The notes: generated from the sequence alone by a model not told the origin. Counted from the stretch's first letter, positions 52,974-62,551 are shown. The stretch is DNA of 64,000 bases from Rhizobium bangladeshense (GCF_001662075.1 NZ_LYPL01000010.1:62001-126000), one strand, 5' to 3'. Made by a program: numbers and translations.

Positions 52974-53477
52974 CTACGCGCCCCTGCCGGAAAGCAAGTC
53001 GTCTAGCTGTTCCAGTTGCTCCGGCAATGCGGCCGCTGAGCCCTGCAGTGCTTCCTCAAGCGCCTCCTTGGACGGATAGACTTCGTGGAAAATCAGCAGC
53101 GTCTTCCCGCCTTGGTCCTCGAAGGTCACAGTCGTGATCGCGCCCTCTTCGCCCTCGTCATTCGTCCAGACGATGCGCTCGTTCGGCACCACCTCGAGAT
53201 ACTTGCCGTAGAAGGCCATGGTGTCCGAACCGCCGGCGCCGAATTCCAGCCGATATTTGCCGCCGGTACGGACGTCCATATCGCACGATACGAGCGAAAT
53301 GCCGGATACTGATTTCGGCACCCACCAGCGCTGGAACAGCTCGGGCTGGCTCCACGCTCTGTAAACCGTGCTCGGCGGCGCATCGAATGTGCGCGTTACC
53401 ACCAGTTCGCGATCCCCTTTGCGCTCGACCGACGTGCGGTTCTGCGCACCACCTGCATCGTCAACTTGTTCAGTCAT
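52974..53477 (-). CDS. SRPBCC (AHSA1/Aha1-like) domain protein
   Basis: The product is 167 residues. It has the START-like hydrophobic-cavity fold of the AHSA1 family: VVTRTFDAPPSTVYRAWSQP, then FQRWWVP and VWTNDEGEEGAITTVTFEDQ. Its start overlaps the stop of the upstream ArsR-type regulator by 8 bases, a pair very common in bacteria. Ligand unknown. Confidence 0.9.
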   Translation of the reverse strand: MTEQVDDAGGAQNRTSVERKGDRELVVTRTFDAPPSTVYRAWSQPELFQRWWVPKSVSGISLVSCDMDVRTGGKYRLEFGAGGSDTMAFYGKYLEVVPNERIVWTNDEGEEGAITTVTFEDQGGKTLLIFHEVYPSKEALEEALQGSAAALPEQLEQLDDLLSGRGA

Positions 53478-53817
53478 CGCTTCCCTCCTGTTTCATCTCG
53501 CTGATGATTTCGTCCAATGCTTCGAAGCGGGCCTCGAAGAGCTTGCGATGCGCCTCGATCCACTCGGCCTCCGCCTTGAGGCCGCGTTTCCCAAGCTTGC
53601 AGGTTCTCACCCGTCCGACCTTCTGCGTGACGACGAGCCCGGCCCGCTCGAGAACCTGGACGTGCTTCTTCATGCCGGTCAACGTCATCTGGAATTTCTC
53701 CGCGAGACTGGTGATCGACGCGTCCCCTCGCCCAAGTTGCTCGATGATCCCGCGGCGGGTCGCATCGGACAGCGCCGCGAACGAGAGATCGAGGGGAGGA
53801 TCCAAATACTGAACCAT
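53470..53817 (-). CDS. ArsR-family regulator
   Basis: The product is 115 residues. The winged HTH contains ALSDATRRGIIEQLGRGDAS, LAEKFQMTLTGMKKHVQVLE and GLVVTQKVGRVRTCKL. It lacks the metal-binding Cys box of ArsR/SmtB, as usual for regulators paired with SRPBCC proteins. ATG 53817 gives the conventional length; a longer frame starts at 53856. Confidence 0.88.
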   Translation of the reverse strand: MVQYLDPPLDLSFAALSDATRRGIIEQLGRGDASITSLAEKFQMTLTGMKKHVQVLERAGLVVTQKVGRVRTCKLGKRGLKAEAEWIEAHRKLFEARFEALDEIISEMKQEGSDD

Positions 53818-54578
53818 GTAGTTCAGTGTTTTAACCTGCTTGCGCAGGAAGCGCAAGCGCTTCGAAATTTCGTTGCAGTAGAACGGTCATTCGGGGCTAT
53901 GCACCGCGGCGGCGGCAAAATCGTCTGGACAGCAGAAGTGCCTCGGCAGCTACGCGCCTCTATTCCGGCCACTCTGGCAACTCGCAACTTGGTCGGACGC
54001 CTGCAAGCAGCCGGTCAGCTTGTCTCTTACGCAATGGAGCATAGGTGGGGTTTTTCAGCTTCAAGCGGCCCGATTTGTCGGGCACGTAAATACGCATCAA
54101 AAGATCATGCGGTATTTCAAAGTGAGGCCGAAAGCAAAGTCGGCGCAGCCAGCGAACACGGACAAAGAATTTTGTATCTATCATCCGGCACATAAGGACT
54201 ACACATATTCGGATGCTTGGATCGACAAGATCGTTGCTTCAATTGAGGACGCGGCCACGTACTCCGAGATCAATACGGTGAAGCTGTAGGACGGGCACGA
54301 GTATAGGATTGGCCAACGATCTTGACCGTGCCGCAAATTTTAATACACTCTGAGTTAAGTTTCGCAACCAGGTGGTGATCTGGGAACGTCCGCTTATCGT
54401 CGAGCGGAATCTGAAAGCAGACAGTTCGTTTACGGCCCCAAAGCAGACTCTCGCCCCGTAGAGTCTATGTCCGCTATTGGCGCAAGAAGGCATCCGCCGC
54501 GCACGTGTTCTGATACGCCTTGCTGATACCGAGGCCTTGGGCGATCAAGCTCATCTCGCCCTCAACCGCAGCCGCCCC
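53818..54578. other. Spacer of about 760 bases without a supported gene
   Basis: An 89-codon frame on the plus strand (54020-54289) is the best candidate, with an AT-richer second half reading KEFCIYHPAHKDYTYSDAWI. It has no clear ribosome-binding site and no recognisable family, so it is not called. The right end (54549-54603) is the part repeated at 51407-51461. Confidence 0.4.
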
Positions 54579-55679
54579 CTACCAGACAAGTCCGCGTGCC
54601 GCGACCTCTTCGACGCGGGTCACCACGCCACCCCGGTGAAAGACCATCGTATCGAACAGATTGGACACCACGCAGGTATGGTTCGGGATGATGAAGAGCT
54701 TTTCGCCGATCTGCGGCCGGGGGCCGGTGCAGTTCGACAGATCGATCACGCCGTGTTCTTCCGACAGGCTGGTGATGCGTGCTTCGGGATAACCGACGAT
54801 CAGGCCGTAATCGCTGAAACCCTGGAGATCCGAGGTCAGGGCTTTCGAGCCGGCATCGATGACGGCGCGGTCGGGGGTTGGCCGTGAGACGACGGTTGCC
54901 AGCACATGCATGGCGCAATCGTCCTCGGTGCAATGGCCCATGCGCACCATCTGGCGGTCGTTGTAGATATAGGTGCCGGCGCGGTGTTCGGTGGCGGATG
55001 GGACCAGATGCGCCTCGAACAGGCTCGGCGTTCCGCCGTTGCTGACGGTCGGGCAGTCTATGCCGTCGGCTTGTAGGCGTTGCAGCGTCTCGGCGATGAA
55101 GGCTTCCACGGCGGCGGCCGATCGTGGCTTCGGATAGGTGACGATGCCGCCGAAGGTGAGGCCGTCGGCGGCGGCGATGCGCTTGGCGAGCGAGGCGGCC
55201 TCCTCCGGCGTCTGCACGCCGCAGCGGCCGGCGCCGGTATCGCATTCCACAAGCACCGTCAGCGGCTTATGGCCGGAAAAATGGGCGGCGAGCCCGTCGA
55301 CCGTCACTTCGCTATCGGCGACGACTTTCAGGGCCGGGATTTTCTCGTTCAGCCTGGCCAGGCGCTCGAGCTTCTGCTGGCCGAGAATGTTGAAGGTGAT
55401 CAGGATGTCGCCGAAACCGGCTTCGGCAAAGACCTCGGCTTCCGTGACCTTCTGGCAATTGATGCCCTTGGCGCCGGCCGCGAGCTGGGCGACGGCGAGC
55501 GCCGGGATCTTGTGCGTCTTGATATGCGGGCGGAAGTTCAGGCCGTGCTCGTCCATATAGGATTGAACGCGGGTTATGTTTGCAGCCAGCCGGTCCTCGT
55601 CGATGACAGGACGCGGCGTCGAGAGATCGGCGATCCTGTCACCGGCCTTGGCAACGACGGCGAAGCTGGCATCTTGCAT
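54579..55679 (-). CDS. DSD1/D-threonine aldolase-like PLP enzyme
   Basis: The product is 366 residues with an alanine-racemase-type barrel. The PLP lysine is in RPHIKTHKIPALA (about residue 55), and the C-terminal metal-binding pair is in IPNHTCVVSNLFD, as in eukaryotic-type D-serine dehydratase and D-threonine aldolase. It probably cleaves or dehydrates a D-beta-hydroxy amino acid. Its ATG follows the stop of the M81 gene with no gap (TAA-ATG), so the two are translated together. Confidence 0.87.
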   Translation of the reverse strand: MQDASFAVVAKAGDRIADLSTPRPVIDEDRLAANITRVQSYMDEHGLNFRPHIKTHKIPALAVAQLAAGAKGINCQKVTEAEVFAEAGFGDILITFNILGQQKLERLARLNEKIPALKVVADSEVTVDGLAAHFSGHKPLTVLVECDTGAGRCGVQTPEEAASLAKRIAAADGLTFGGIVTYPKPRSAAAVEAFIAETLQRLQADGIDCPTVSNGGTPSLFEAHLVPSATEHRAGTYIYNDRQMVRMGHCTEDDCAMHVLATVVSRPTPDRAVIDAGSKALTSDLQGFSDYGLIVGYPEARITSLSEEHGVIDLSNCTGPRPQIGEKLFIIPNHTCVVSNLFDTMVFHRGGVVTRVEEVAARGLVW

Positions 55680-57155
55680 TTAGGCGGCTCCGCGTTCTGT
55701 CCCATGTGGATCGGCCACGATCGGCCAGATGGTTTTCGGCGCCCGCCGGTAGGGCGTCGTCGCCGGGTTATTGGGATAAGGCGTTCCGGCGGAGCAGTAA
55801 AGGATTTCCGCGGCGATCTTCGAGAAGGACGCGAAGAAATGATTGGTGGATTTGATCACCAGGATCTTCTGCTTGGTCGGATCGATGCCCATCACCGAAA
55901 AGAGACTCGGGTCGAAGCTCTGGGCGCGCGTCGAATTGAGGATGATATCGATGCCGTCGAGCACGATATGGGCGGCATCGCCGAAGGGCGCCAGGCTCTC
56001 GCCGAACTGCATTTCGGCGTTCCTAACCAGCCTGACAACCTTGACTGTGCCGTCGATGGGGTTGCCGGTGCCGGGCGCCGACTTGGCGCCGAAGCGCAGC
56101 GGAATCTCCGCCCCCTCGCCCGCCGCAAAGCAGATCTGCACGGCCATCGGATCCCAGATGGTGCCGATCGCCGCATTCCTGACGCCGCTGGCCATGAGCT
56201 CGGCGAGGATGACAGTCGCATCGCCGGCCGTGCCGCCGCCCGGATTGTCCCAGACATCGGCGATAACGACGGGCCATGCGGTGGCGGCGATGGCGCGGGA
56301 AACCGCTTCCTTCTCGTCGATCTGCGGCACCATGAAGGTGCCGCGCTTGGAAAAGAGTTCGAGACCGAGCTCACGCGCCAGGGCGGCGCCCTTCTCCGGC
56401 TTGTTGTCGGTGACGACGAGCAGCTTCGTTCCCATTTCGGGAACATCGCCCACCATGAAGCCGTGGATCACCGAGATCGACAGGATCTCGGGGTCATCCT
56501 TCTCGATCCGCATGATCTTGTCGACGAAGGAACGCATCGGCTCGCGCGAGGTGGGGAAGACGTCGATCATGCGGCAGTCGAACATCGACATGCGGGGCTT
56601 GACCCGGCCTTCCAGCGTGTCGACCGCAATGCGCCAGAGATCCTCGGCCCGGTCGACGAAGTCCGTATGCGGGAATTCCTTGAAATAGACGGCGAAATTA
56701 AGCGCCGAGACGCGTTTGGCGGTGAGATGGCTATGCGGATCGAGTTCGGCGCAGATCAGGACGTCGGGCCCTGCGATTTCGCGCATGCGCTGGAGAAGGT
56801 CGCCTTCCGTATCCTCATATCCGGCTGCGACCATGGCGCCGTGCAGGCCCATGACGACGGCATCAACAGGCATGGCCGCGCTGAGCTGCCCGAGGATTTC
56901 GTCGCGCAGTTCCTCATAGGTCGTCCGGTTGACGAGGCCTGCGGGATCAGCCCAGGTGGCGGTGCCCTCGATTAGCTCCCAGCCCTTTTCCCTGGCGACG
57001 CGCCTTCCGACGGTGATCGGCGCGGTGCAGAGCGTCGGCGTCTCGGGGTGCTGGCCGGGCGGGGCATAAAGCGAGGCTTCAAATGCGCGGCGATCCACGC
57101 AGATCGGGGAGAAGGTGTTGGTCTCGGTCGCCAGTGCTGCCGTGAAAATGCGCAA
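55680..57155 (-). CDS. M81 family metallopeptidase (MlrC/microcystinase-like)
   Basis: The product is 491 residues. TTG 57155 gives the family-typical N-terminus MRIFTAALATETNTFSP and has GAAGG eight bases upstream. A GTG at 57188 overlapping the previous stop (GTGA) is the alternative. Metal-ligand candidates are Asp and His in ELDPHSH and a His 22 residues further on (KEFPHTDF), matching the Asp-x-His...His pattern of MlrC; GLHGAMVAAGYED is also conserved. The family hydrolyses unusual or D-residue-containing small peptides. Its operon partner makes sense as the next step on a D-amino acid. Confidence 0.9.
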   Translation of the reverse strand: MRIFTAALATETNTFSPICVDRRAFEASLYAPPGQHPETPTLCTAPITVGRRVAREKGWELIEGTATWADPAGLVNRTTYEELRDEILGQLSAAMPVDAVVMGLHGAMVAAGYEDTEGDLLQRMREIAGPDVLICAELDPHSHLTAKRVSALNFAVYFKEFPHTDFVDRAEDLWRIAVDTLEGRVKPRMSMFDCRMIDVFPTSREPMRSFVDKIMRIEKDDPEILSISVIHGFMVGDVPEMGTKLLVVTDNKPEKGAALARELGLELFSKRGTFMVPQIDEKEAVSRAIAATAWPVVIADVWDNPGGGTAGDATVILAELMASGVRNAAIGTIWDPMAVQICFAAGEGAEIPLRFGAKSAPGTGNPIDGTVKVVRLVRNAEMQFGESLAPFGDAAHIVLDGIDIILNSTRAQSFDPSLFSVMGIDPTKQKILVIKSTNHFFASFSKIAAEILYCSAGTPYPNNPATTPYRRAPKTIWPIVADPHGTERGAA

Positions 57156-57184
57156 GAAAGTGGCCTTCGTGTTGCGGCCCCGCT

Positions 57185-57667
57185 TCACCCCATCGGGTTC
57201 GGCAGGTAGCCGGTGAAACCTGAGATTTTCCAGCGTCCCTCGTGCAGCCTGCAATAATAGAGCGTCTGCCATTGCAGGACGTCGCGGGTGCCGTCGGCCT
57301 TGGTGATGCCGCCATCGAATTTCTTGCGGACCAGCGCTGTCTCGCCTTCGATCTCGATGTCTTCGAGCGTCGTCGTGGTGAAGATCGCCGTGCGCGGATC
57401 TTCCGCGAAGCTCTGCTCGGCAAAATCTCTTGCCTGCCTCAGCCACTCCTCGCGATAGGCCGCGAGCGAGGGAAAGGCGAGCCGCCAGTTGTCGGGGTTC
57501 ACCTCCTTGCGCCCGTCGATGCCGATGAAGCCTTCTTCGACGAAATCATCCTCGACCAGCGACCAGTCGGCGGCGAGAAAAGCATCAATATCGCGGGAAA
57601 CGAGCATTTCCCAAATGGCGTGCCGGGCAGCGTCGGTGGGGAAAGGGTTCTGAAAGGGATCGCGCAT
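57185..57667 (-). CDS. NTF2/SnoaL-like protein
   Basis: The product is 160 residues. The cone-shaped alpha+beta fold is suggested by the N-terminal helices (ARHAIWEMLVSRDIDAFLAA) and strand pattern with a Trp/Tyr-rich end (QWQTLYYCRLHEGRWKISGF). It lies first in the operon with the M81 peptidase and D-threonine-aldolase-like genes. Either an accessory enzyme or a binding protein; no catalytic residues can be assigned. Confidence 0.75.
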   Translation of the reverse strand: MRDPFQNPFPTDAARHAIWEMLVSRDIDAFLAADWSLVEDDFVEEGFIGIDGRKEVNPDNWRLAFPSLAAYREEWLRQARDFAEQSFAEDPRTAIFTTTTLEDIEIEGETALVRKKFDGGITKADGTRDVLQWQTLYYCRLHEGRWKISGFTGYLPNPMG

Positions 57668-57680
57668 GTTCGCCCCGGAT

Positions 57681-57694
57681 TGAAATTCTTTTCA
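57681..57694. promoter_or_regulatory. Palindrome in divergent spacer, candidate RpiR site
   Basis: TGAAA-TTCT-TTTCA is an inverted repeat in the 111-base AT-rich spacer between the NTF2-like and RidA genes. The linked RpiR regulator is a plausible binder; this is inference. Confidence 0.35.
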
Positions 57695-57778
57695 TAAATG
57701 GCGTTTTTCACTGGTCAAATTCTGCTTTCTATGGTCATTTGTCAACGTATCAAGAAAATAATTTGCAAGGACTTCAGC

Positions 57779-58168
57779 ATGCCCATCAAGCGCTATGGCA
57801 CGGTTCAAACGGGCGCCGGCGGCAAGACGCTGCCATTCGCGCGTGCGGTCGAGGCCGATGGCTGGCTCTATGTTTCCGGCCAGGTTGCGATGGAAGACGG
57901 CGAAATCATCGACGGCAACATCATCGCCCAGACCCACAAGACGATCGCGAATGTGCTGGAGATTCTCGATGAGGCCGGCTACGGAGTCGAGGACGTCGTG
58001 CGCGTCGGCGTCTGGCTCGACGATCCGCGCGACTTCTGGACCTTCAACAAGATCTATCAGGAGTATTTCGGCGAGCATCCGCCGGCACGCGCCTGTGTGC
58101 AATCGTCGATGATGGTCGATTGCAAGGTTGAGATCGACTGCGTGGCCTATAAGAAGAAGGACGCATAG
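57779..58168 (+). CDS. RidA family protein
   Basis: The product is 129 residues from ATG 57779 (AAGGA upstream). It has the conserved RidA features: ADGWLYVSGQVAMEDGEI, HKTIANVLEILDEAGYG and PARACVQ with the substrate-carboxylate Arg. It probably hydrolyses imine/enamine intermediates released by the PLP enzyme of the divergent operon. It is followed at 22 bases by the RpiR gene. Confidence 0.92.
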   Translation: MPIKRYGTVQTGAGGKTLPFARAVEADGWLYVSGQVAMEDGEIIDGNIIAQTHKTIANVLEILDEAGYGVEDVVRVGVWLDDPRDFWTFNKIYQEYFGEHPPARACVQSSMMVDCKVEIDCVAYKKKDA

Positions 58169-58190
58169 CGAAAAATCGGTGGGAGTCGGT

Positions 58191-59054
58191 TTGGATATCT
58201 TTTCGACATTGCAGGAAGATAAGAGCCGGCTTTCTCCTTCGGAAAACCGCATTGCGGAGATCATCGTCAACGATTTCGAGTTTGCGGTGAACGCCTCGAT
58301 CATCGAGCTCGCCGAACGGGCCGAGGTCTCGCCGCCGACCGTCACCCGCTTCTGCCGGCGGCTCGGCTGCGAGAGCTTTTCCGATTTCAAGGTGCAGCTC
58401 GCCCGCACCGCCCATATCGGCGTACGTTATCTCAAGCCGGAGTCGAAAAGCACTGATCCGGCCGATGTCGCCCAGGATATCATCACAAAGGCCCAGAACG
58501 CGCTGTTTCTCCTGCATCGCTCGCTCGATCTTGCTGCGATCGAAGCGGCCGTTGCCCATATCGCCAAGGCTGACATGATCTACGCCTTCGGCTCCGGCGG
58601 CAATTCGTCGATGATCGCCGACGAGCTGCAGAACCGCCTCTTCCGTCTGGGCCTTCGCATCACCGCCAGTTCCGATCACAGCATGCAGCTGATGATGGCG
58701 GCGGCGGCCCGGCCGGGCGACGTGCTGATCGGCTCGTCCTTCTCGGGGCGGAATATGGAGCTGGTGCGGGCCTTCGAGCTTGCCCGCGACACCAAGGTGA
58801 AGACGATCGCGCTGACCCAGGCGGAAAGCCCGGTTGCCAAAGCGGCGGAAATCGTCGTGCCGATCGACCTTCCCGAGGGCAACAATATCTATCGCCCGAC
58901 CTCGACGCGCATCGCCTACATCGCCACCGTCGATATTCTCTCCAGCCTGGTCGCCTATGCCGTTCAGCCGAAGGCGACGACCACGCTTCGGCGCATCAAG
59001 CAGCAGCTCGTCATCCACCGCGATGGCGACGACCGGCAATTGCTTGGAGATTGA
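58191..59054 (+). CDS. MurR/RpiR-family regulator
   Basis: The product is 287 residues. N-terminal HTH_6 domain (LSPSENRIAEIIVNDF, IIELAERAEVSPPTVTRFC), then a SIS sugar-phosphate-binding domain (YAFGSGGNSSMIADELQNRL, IGSSFSGRNMELVRAFELAR). TTG 58191 with GGGAG five bases upstream is the likely start. It probably regulates the surrounding divergent operons in response to a phosphorylated sugar or related ligand. Confidence 0.9.
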   Translation: MDIFSTLQEDKSRLSPSENRIAEIIVNDFEFAVNASIIELAERAEVSPPTVTRFCRRLGCESFSDFKVQLARTAHIGVRYLKPESKSTDPADVAQDIITKAQNALFLLHRSLDLAAIEAAVAHIAKADMIYAFGSGGNSSMIADELQNRLFRLGLRITASSDHSMQLMMAAAARPGDVLIGSSFSGRNMELVRAFELARDTKVKTIALTQAESPVAKAAEIVVPIDLPEGNNIYRPTSTRIAYIATVDILSSLVAYAVQPKATTTLRRIKQQLVIHRDGDDRQLLGD

Positions 59055-59078
59055 ACTCATGAATGGGGGCGACGGAAA

Positions 59079-59855
59079 ATGACCCAGTCGATAGCCATCG
59101 TTACCGGTGCGGCGGGCGACATCGGTGTTGCGATCGCCGCGCGGCTTGCCGATGATCACGACGTCGTCCTGCTCGCCGATATTGATGCCGCGGCTGCGGC
59201 CGCCGTTGCTTCCAAGCTCGGTCCGGCCGGCCGTTTCGTCGCCGTCGGCTGCGATGTGACCAGCGAGACGAGCATATCGGAACTGGCAAAACGCGCCGCT
59301 GATATCGGCGTGGTTCGAACCCTCGTCAACAATGCCGGTGCGGCGCGGGCGACCAGCCTGCACGACACGACGCCGGAGATCTGGCGGGCGGACAATGCGC
59401 TCAATCTCGAAGCGTCCTTCCTGTGCTTCCGCGCCTTCGAGCCGATGCTGAAGGTTTCGAAAGGCTCCGTCGTCAACATCGCCTCGGTCAACGGCATGCA
59501 TGTCTTCGGGCACCCGGCCTATAGCGCCGCCAAAGCCGGGCTTCTGCATTTCACCCGACTGGTCGCCGTGGAATACGGCAAGTTCGGCATCCGCTCGAAT
59601 GCGGTGGCGCCCGGCACGGTGAAGACGCAGGCCTGGGAGGCGCGCGCCGCCGCCAATCCCAACGTCTTCGAGGAGGCGCGCCGCTGGTATCCGCTGCAGC
59701 GCGTCGTCGATCCCTGCGATGTCGCCAATGCCGTCGGCTTCCTCGCCGGCCCGCTTGCCGCCGCCATCACCGGAGTCTGCCTGCCCGTCGATTGCGGCCT
59801 GACGGCAGGCCAGGCAGAGCTGGCGCGGACCTTCTCGCAATCGGAGCACTATTGA
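59079..59855 (+). CDS. Short-chain dehydrogenase/reductase
   Basis: The product is 258 residues. Cofactor motif TGAAGDIG is at the N-terminus, NNAG near residue 88, and the catalytic Ser...Tyr-x-x-x-Lys in NIASVNG and AYSAAKAG. It follows the RpiR gene by 24 bases. It probably oxidises or reduces a hydroxyl group in the same catabolic route; substrate unknown. Confidence 0.9.
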   Translation: MTQSIAIVTGAAGDIGVAIAARLADDHDVVLLADIDAAAAAAVASKLGPAGRFVAVGCDVTSETSISELAKRAADIGVVRTLVNNAGAARATSLHDTTPEIWRADNALNLEASFLCFRAFEPMLKVSKGSVVNIASVNGMHVFGHPAYSAAKAGLLHFTRLVAVEYGKFGIRSNAVAPGTVKTQAWEARAAANPNVFEEARRWYPLQRVVDPCDVANAVGFLAGPLAAAITGVCLPVDCGLTAGQAELARTFSQSEHY

Positions 59856-59891
59856 TATCAGGCGCTCCGATCTCTGAGCAGATATGACAAA

Positions 59892-59936
59892 GCATGTCGC
59901 GCAAAAATGTGCAGCGGTTTTGCGACAACGACATGC
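59892..59936. repeat. Rhizobial intergenic palindromic element, copy 2
   Basis: GCATGTCG (59892-59899) pairs with CGACATGC (59929-59936), with inner CGCAAAA pairing with TTTTGCG around ATGTGCAGCGG. It closely matches copy 1 near 39591, and the following GGCGCACGCTTTAG echoes the GCGCTTTAG end there. Confidence 0.7.
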
Positions 59937-60035
59937 GAGAAACAAGGACTAAGGCGCACGCTTTAGCATGACATGACCTTCGGGACTGCCCGCCGCGGCC
60001 GCGCCTGCCGATTTCCCTTTCGATTTGATGATCTC

Positions 60036-61256
60036 ATGAGCCGCCTCTTTCCCGATGTCTTCCGCAATCCGGCGATCCGCGCCAGCATGATCGCCATTTT
60101 CACCTTCGGCATGGCGGGGGCGATGACCGCGCCCTATCGTTCGATCGTCGGCATCCGCGAACTGGGCTTGAGCGACGGCCTCTATTCATTCCTGAGCTTC
60201 GCCTCGGCGGCGGTGAATGTGGTCATCAGCGTTCTGCTCGGCAATCTTGCCGACCGGCTCGGCGAATACCGTTCGGCGATGATCGGCGCCTGTCTCTTCG
60301 GCATTGTCGGCTACGGCATGGTCTATGCGTTTCCGAGTGCGGCCACCTTCATCGTCAGTGCGCTGCTGCCGATGCCGATCTACGGGGCGCTGAACTCGCT
60401 GCTTTTTGCCAATGCGCGCGAGGCAATGCAGGGCATGAGCCGGAATGACATGGTGACGGCCAACTCGGGCGTGCGGGCGATGATCTCGCTCTCCTGGGTG
60501 CTGATCCCCGGTATCACAGGCCTTGTCCTCTCGGGAGCGTCGAGCATGCTGCCGGCCTATCTCTTCGCCGCCATCTCGTGCCTTTTATGCCAGGGCATCA
60601 TCCTCTTCGCCCTGCCGAAGCAGGTCGGAACGGAAATGGCGGCGGTTCACCATCTCACCTATCTCGGGGCGCTCAGGCAGGTGGTTTCGCCGCGGATTTC
60701 GGCGCATATCGCAGGTGTGGCGCTGATCACCAGCACGCTGCATCTGAACGACGCCCTTCTGCCGCTGATCGCCACCGGCGCAGCCCATGGCCGGCTCAGC
60801 GACGTCGGCATTCTTGTCGGTATCGTCGCGCTTCTGGAGGTGATCTTCATCATCGTCTGGTCACGGATCGCGCGGCAGGCGGGGCAGATGACGGCGCTGG
60901 CCGCCGGCACCATCATCTACGCGCTGTTTCTCGGCCTGCTCGGCTTTGCCTCCGCGCCATGGCACCTCTATGCGCTGACGCTGCTTGCCGGCATTGGTGC
61001 TGCGGCGATCATCAGCATTCCGATCACCTATCTGCAGGACCTGATTGCCGACCGGCCGGGGCTCGGCAGCGCGCTGATCTCCGTCAATATCTTTGCGAGT
61101 GCGGGCATTGGCGCGCTGGTCTTTGCCGCCGGCACGTGGGTCACCGGTTATTCCGGAACCGCCATTCTGAGCGCTGTCACCGGCCTGTCGGGCATCACCC
61201 TCCTCGGGCTGCTGCAGCGGCGCAATGCCGTTGCCCTTGCGGACGCCGAGGTTTAG
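60036..61256 (+). CDS. MFS transporter (SetA-like sugar efflux type)
   Basis: The product is 406 residues from ATG 60036, with about 12 predicted transmembrane segments. The first loop and helix 2 (SIVGIRELGLSDGLYSFLSF) and loop GNLADRLGEYRSAM resemble SetA-type exporters. It lies between the SDR and ROK genes in the same direction; export of a sugar-like metabolite is inferred. Confidence 0.82.
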   Translation: MSRLFPDVFRNPAIRASMIAIFTFGMAGAMTAPYRSIVGIRELGLSDGLYSFLSFASAAVNVVISVLLGNLADRLGEYRSAMIGACLFGIVGYGMVYAFPSAATFIVSALLPMPIYGALNSLLFANAREAMQGMSRNDMVTANSGVRAMISLSWVLIPGITGLVLSGASSMLPAYLFAAISCLLCQGIILFALPKQVGTEMAAVHHLTYLGALRQVVSPRISAHIAGVALITSTLHLNDALLPLIATGAAHGRLSDVGILVGIVALLEVIFIIVWSRIARQAGQMTALAAGTIIYALFLGLLGFASAPWHLYALTLLAGIGAAAIISIPITYLQDLIADRPGLGSALISVNIFASAGIGALVFAAGTWVTGYSGTAILSAVTGLSGITLLGLLQRRNAVALADAEV

Positions 61257-61334
61257 TAAGCCGGACGAAAAATCTGGCTTTCATCGCTACCCGTCTTGTG
61301 ACAAGGGTGGTGAGGCTTATCCTCTGAAGGCGAT

Positions 61335-62537
61335 ATGAAGGCGATCTCCGGCACGAATCTCGAGCAGGCCAAGTCTCACAATCGGCGGGTGGTGATCGAG
61401 TTGATCCGCACGCACGGTTCCCTGTCGCGGGCGGCGATCGCCCGGATGACGGCGCTGACGCCGCAGACGGTGTCGAACATCGTCGAGGAGCTGGAGAGGT
61501 CGCATCTGCTCGTCGCCGCCGAGGCGCAGAAGCTGGCGCGCGGCCAGCCGATCATCCCCTATTCGATCAATCCGGCCGGGGCCTATTCGATCGGCCTCGA
61601 GCTTGGCCGCCAGCGGGCGAGCGGCGTGCTGACGGATCTCTCCGGCGCCGTCTGTGCGCGCGTCGACCGCCAGGTCGAACACCCCGATCCGCAGCGGGCG
61701 ATGCCGATCCTCCACTCCATCGTCGAGCATCTCAAGCAAGCCTTCGCCTTCGACCAGGGGCGGCTGCTCGGCGTCGGCATCGCCCTGCCCGGCCGCTATG
61801 GCGAGGGCGGCACCACCTCTCTCAGCCCCCATAGCCTGCCCGGCTGGCAGGGATTTCCCGTCGGCCCCGAGCTGGAGCAGCGGCTCAGCGTGCCGGTGCT
61901 GGTCGAGAACGATGCGACGGCAGCCGCGATCGGCGAGCGGCTTCACGGTGTTGCCCGCGGCCTCGCCAGTTTCGTCTATCTGTTTCTGGCCGGCGGCGGC
62001 GGCATCGGCGCCGGCATGTTCCTCGACGGCCATCTCTACAAGGGCAGCCGCAACAATGCCGGCGAGATCGGGCATGTCATCGTCGAGCCGCATGGCAGGA
62101 TCTGCAGCTGCGGCAAACGCGGTTGCCTCGATCGCTACATCTCGGCGTCCGTCGCCTATGAATCCATGGGGATTGCTAATGCGGGGGAGCTTTCGCCCGA
62201 CGAGCTCGATGCGCTGATCGCCAGAGGCGGCGAAGGTCTGGACGCCTGGCTCGACCAGGCCGTCCAGCCGCTGCGCCAGATCCTCGATTTCCTCGAGCTC
62301 GCCTTCGATCCTGAGACCATCGTGCTGGGTGGCAGCATCCCGAGCTCGTTGATGCAGCGCCTTGCCGAGCGGCTTGAGCCGCTGCACGATCCGATCGACC
62401 CAGGCCGGAAGGACGGCGTGCCCCGCGTCATGATCGGCATGACCGGCAAGGATACCGCGATCCTCGGCGCCGCGGCCCTGCCGATCTTTTCCGAAACCAA
62501 TCCTCGCTTCGACGTGCTGCAGAAGCCGGTCAGCTAG
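61335..62537 (+). CDS. ROK-family transcriptional regulator
   Basis: The product is 400 residues. An N-terminal winged HTH (LSRAAIARMTALTPQTVSNI) is joined to a ROK sugar-kinase-like domain with FLAGGGGIGAG and the zinc site GEIGHVIVEP followed by CSCGKRGCLD. It is probably a sugar-responsive repressor of the neighbouring MFS or catabolic genes. The ATG 61335 start gives the normal length. Confidence 0.9.
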   Translation: MKAISGTNLEQAKSHNRRVVIELIRTHGSLSRAAIARMTALTPQTVSNIVEELERSHLLVAAEAQKLARGQPIIPYSINPAGAYSIGLELGRQRASGVLTDLSGAVCARVDRQVEHPDPQRAMPILHSIVEHLKQAFAFDQGRLLGVGIALPGRYGEGGTTSLSPHSLPGWQGFPVGPELEQRLSVPVLVENDATAAAIGERLHGVARGLASFVYLFLAGGGGIGAGMFLDGHLYKGSRNNAGEIGHVIVEPHGRICSCGKRGCLDRYISASVAYESMGIANAGELSPDELDALIARGGEGLDAWLDQAVQPLRQILDFLELAFDPETIVLGGSIPSSLMQRLAERLEPLHDPIDPGRKDGVPRVMIGMTGKDTAILGAAALPIFSETNPRFDVLQKPVS

Positions 62538-62551
62538 CTCTCGCCGGTCCG

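Noticed and set aside
54020..54289. 89-codon frame as a protein gene
   Set aside because: No ribosome-binding site, no recognised family and no linked genes; kept only as part of the spacer description.
58044..59945. 633-codon minus-strand frame opposite RpiR and SDR
   Set aside because: The plus-strand genes have clear motifs (HTH, SIS, Tyr-x-x-x-Lys). The antisense product has none.
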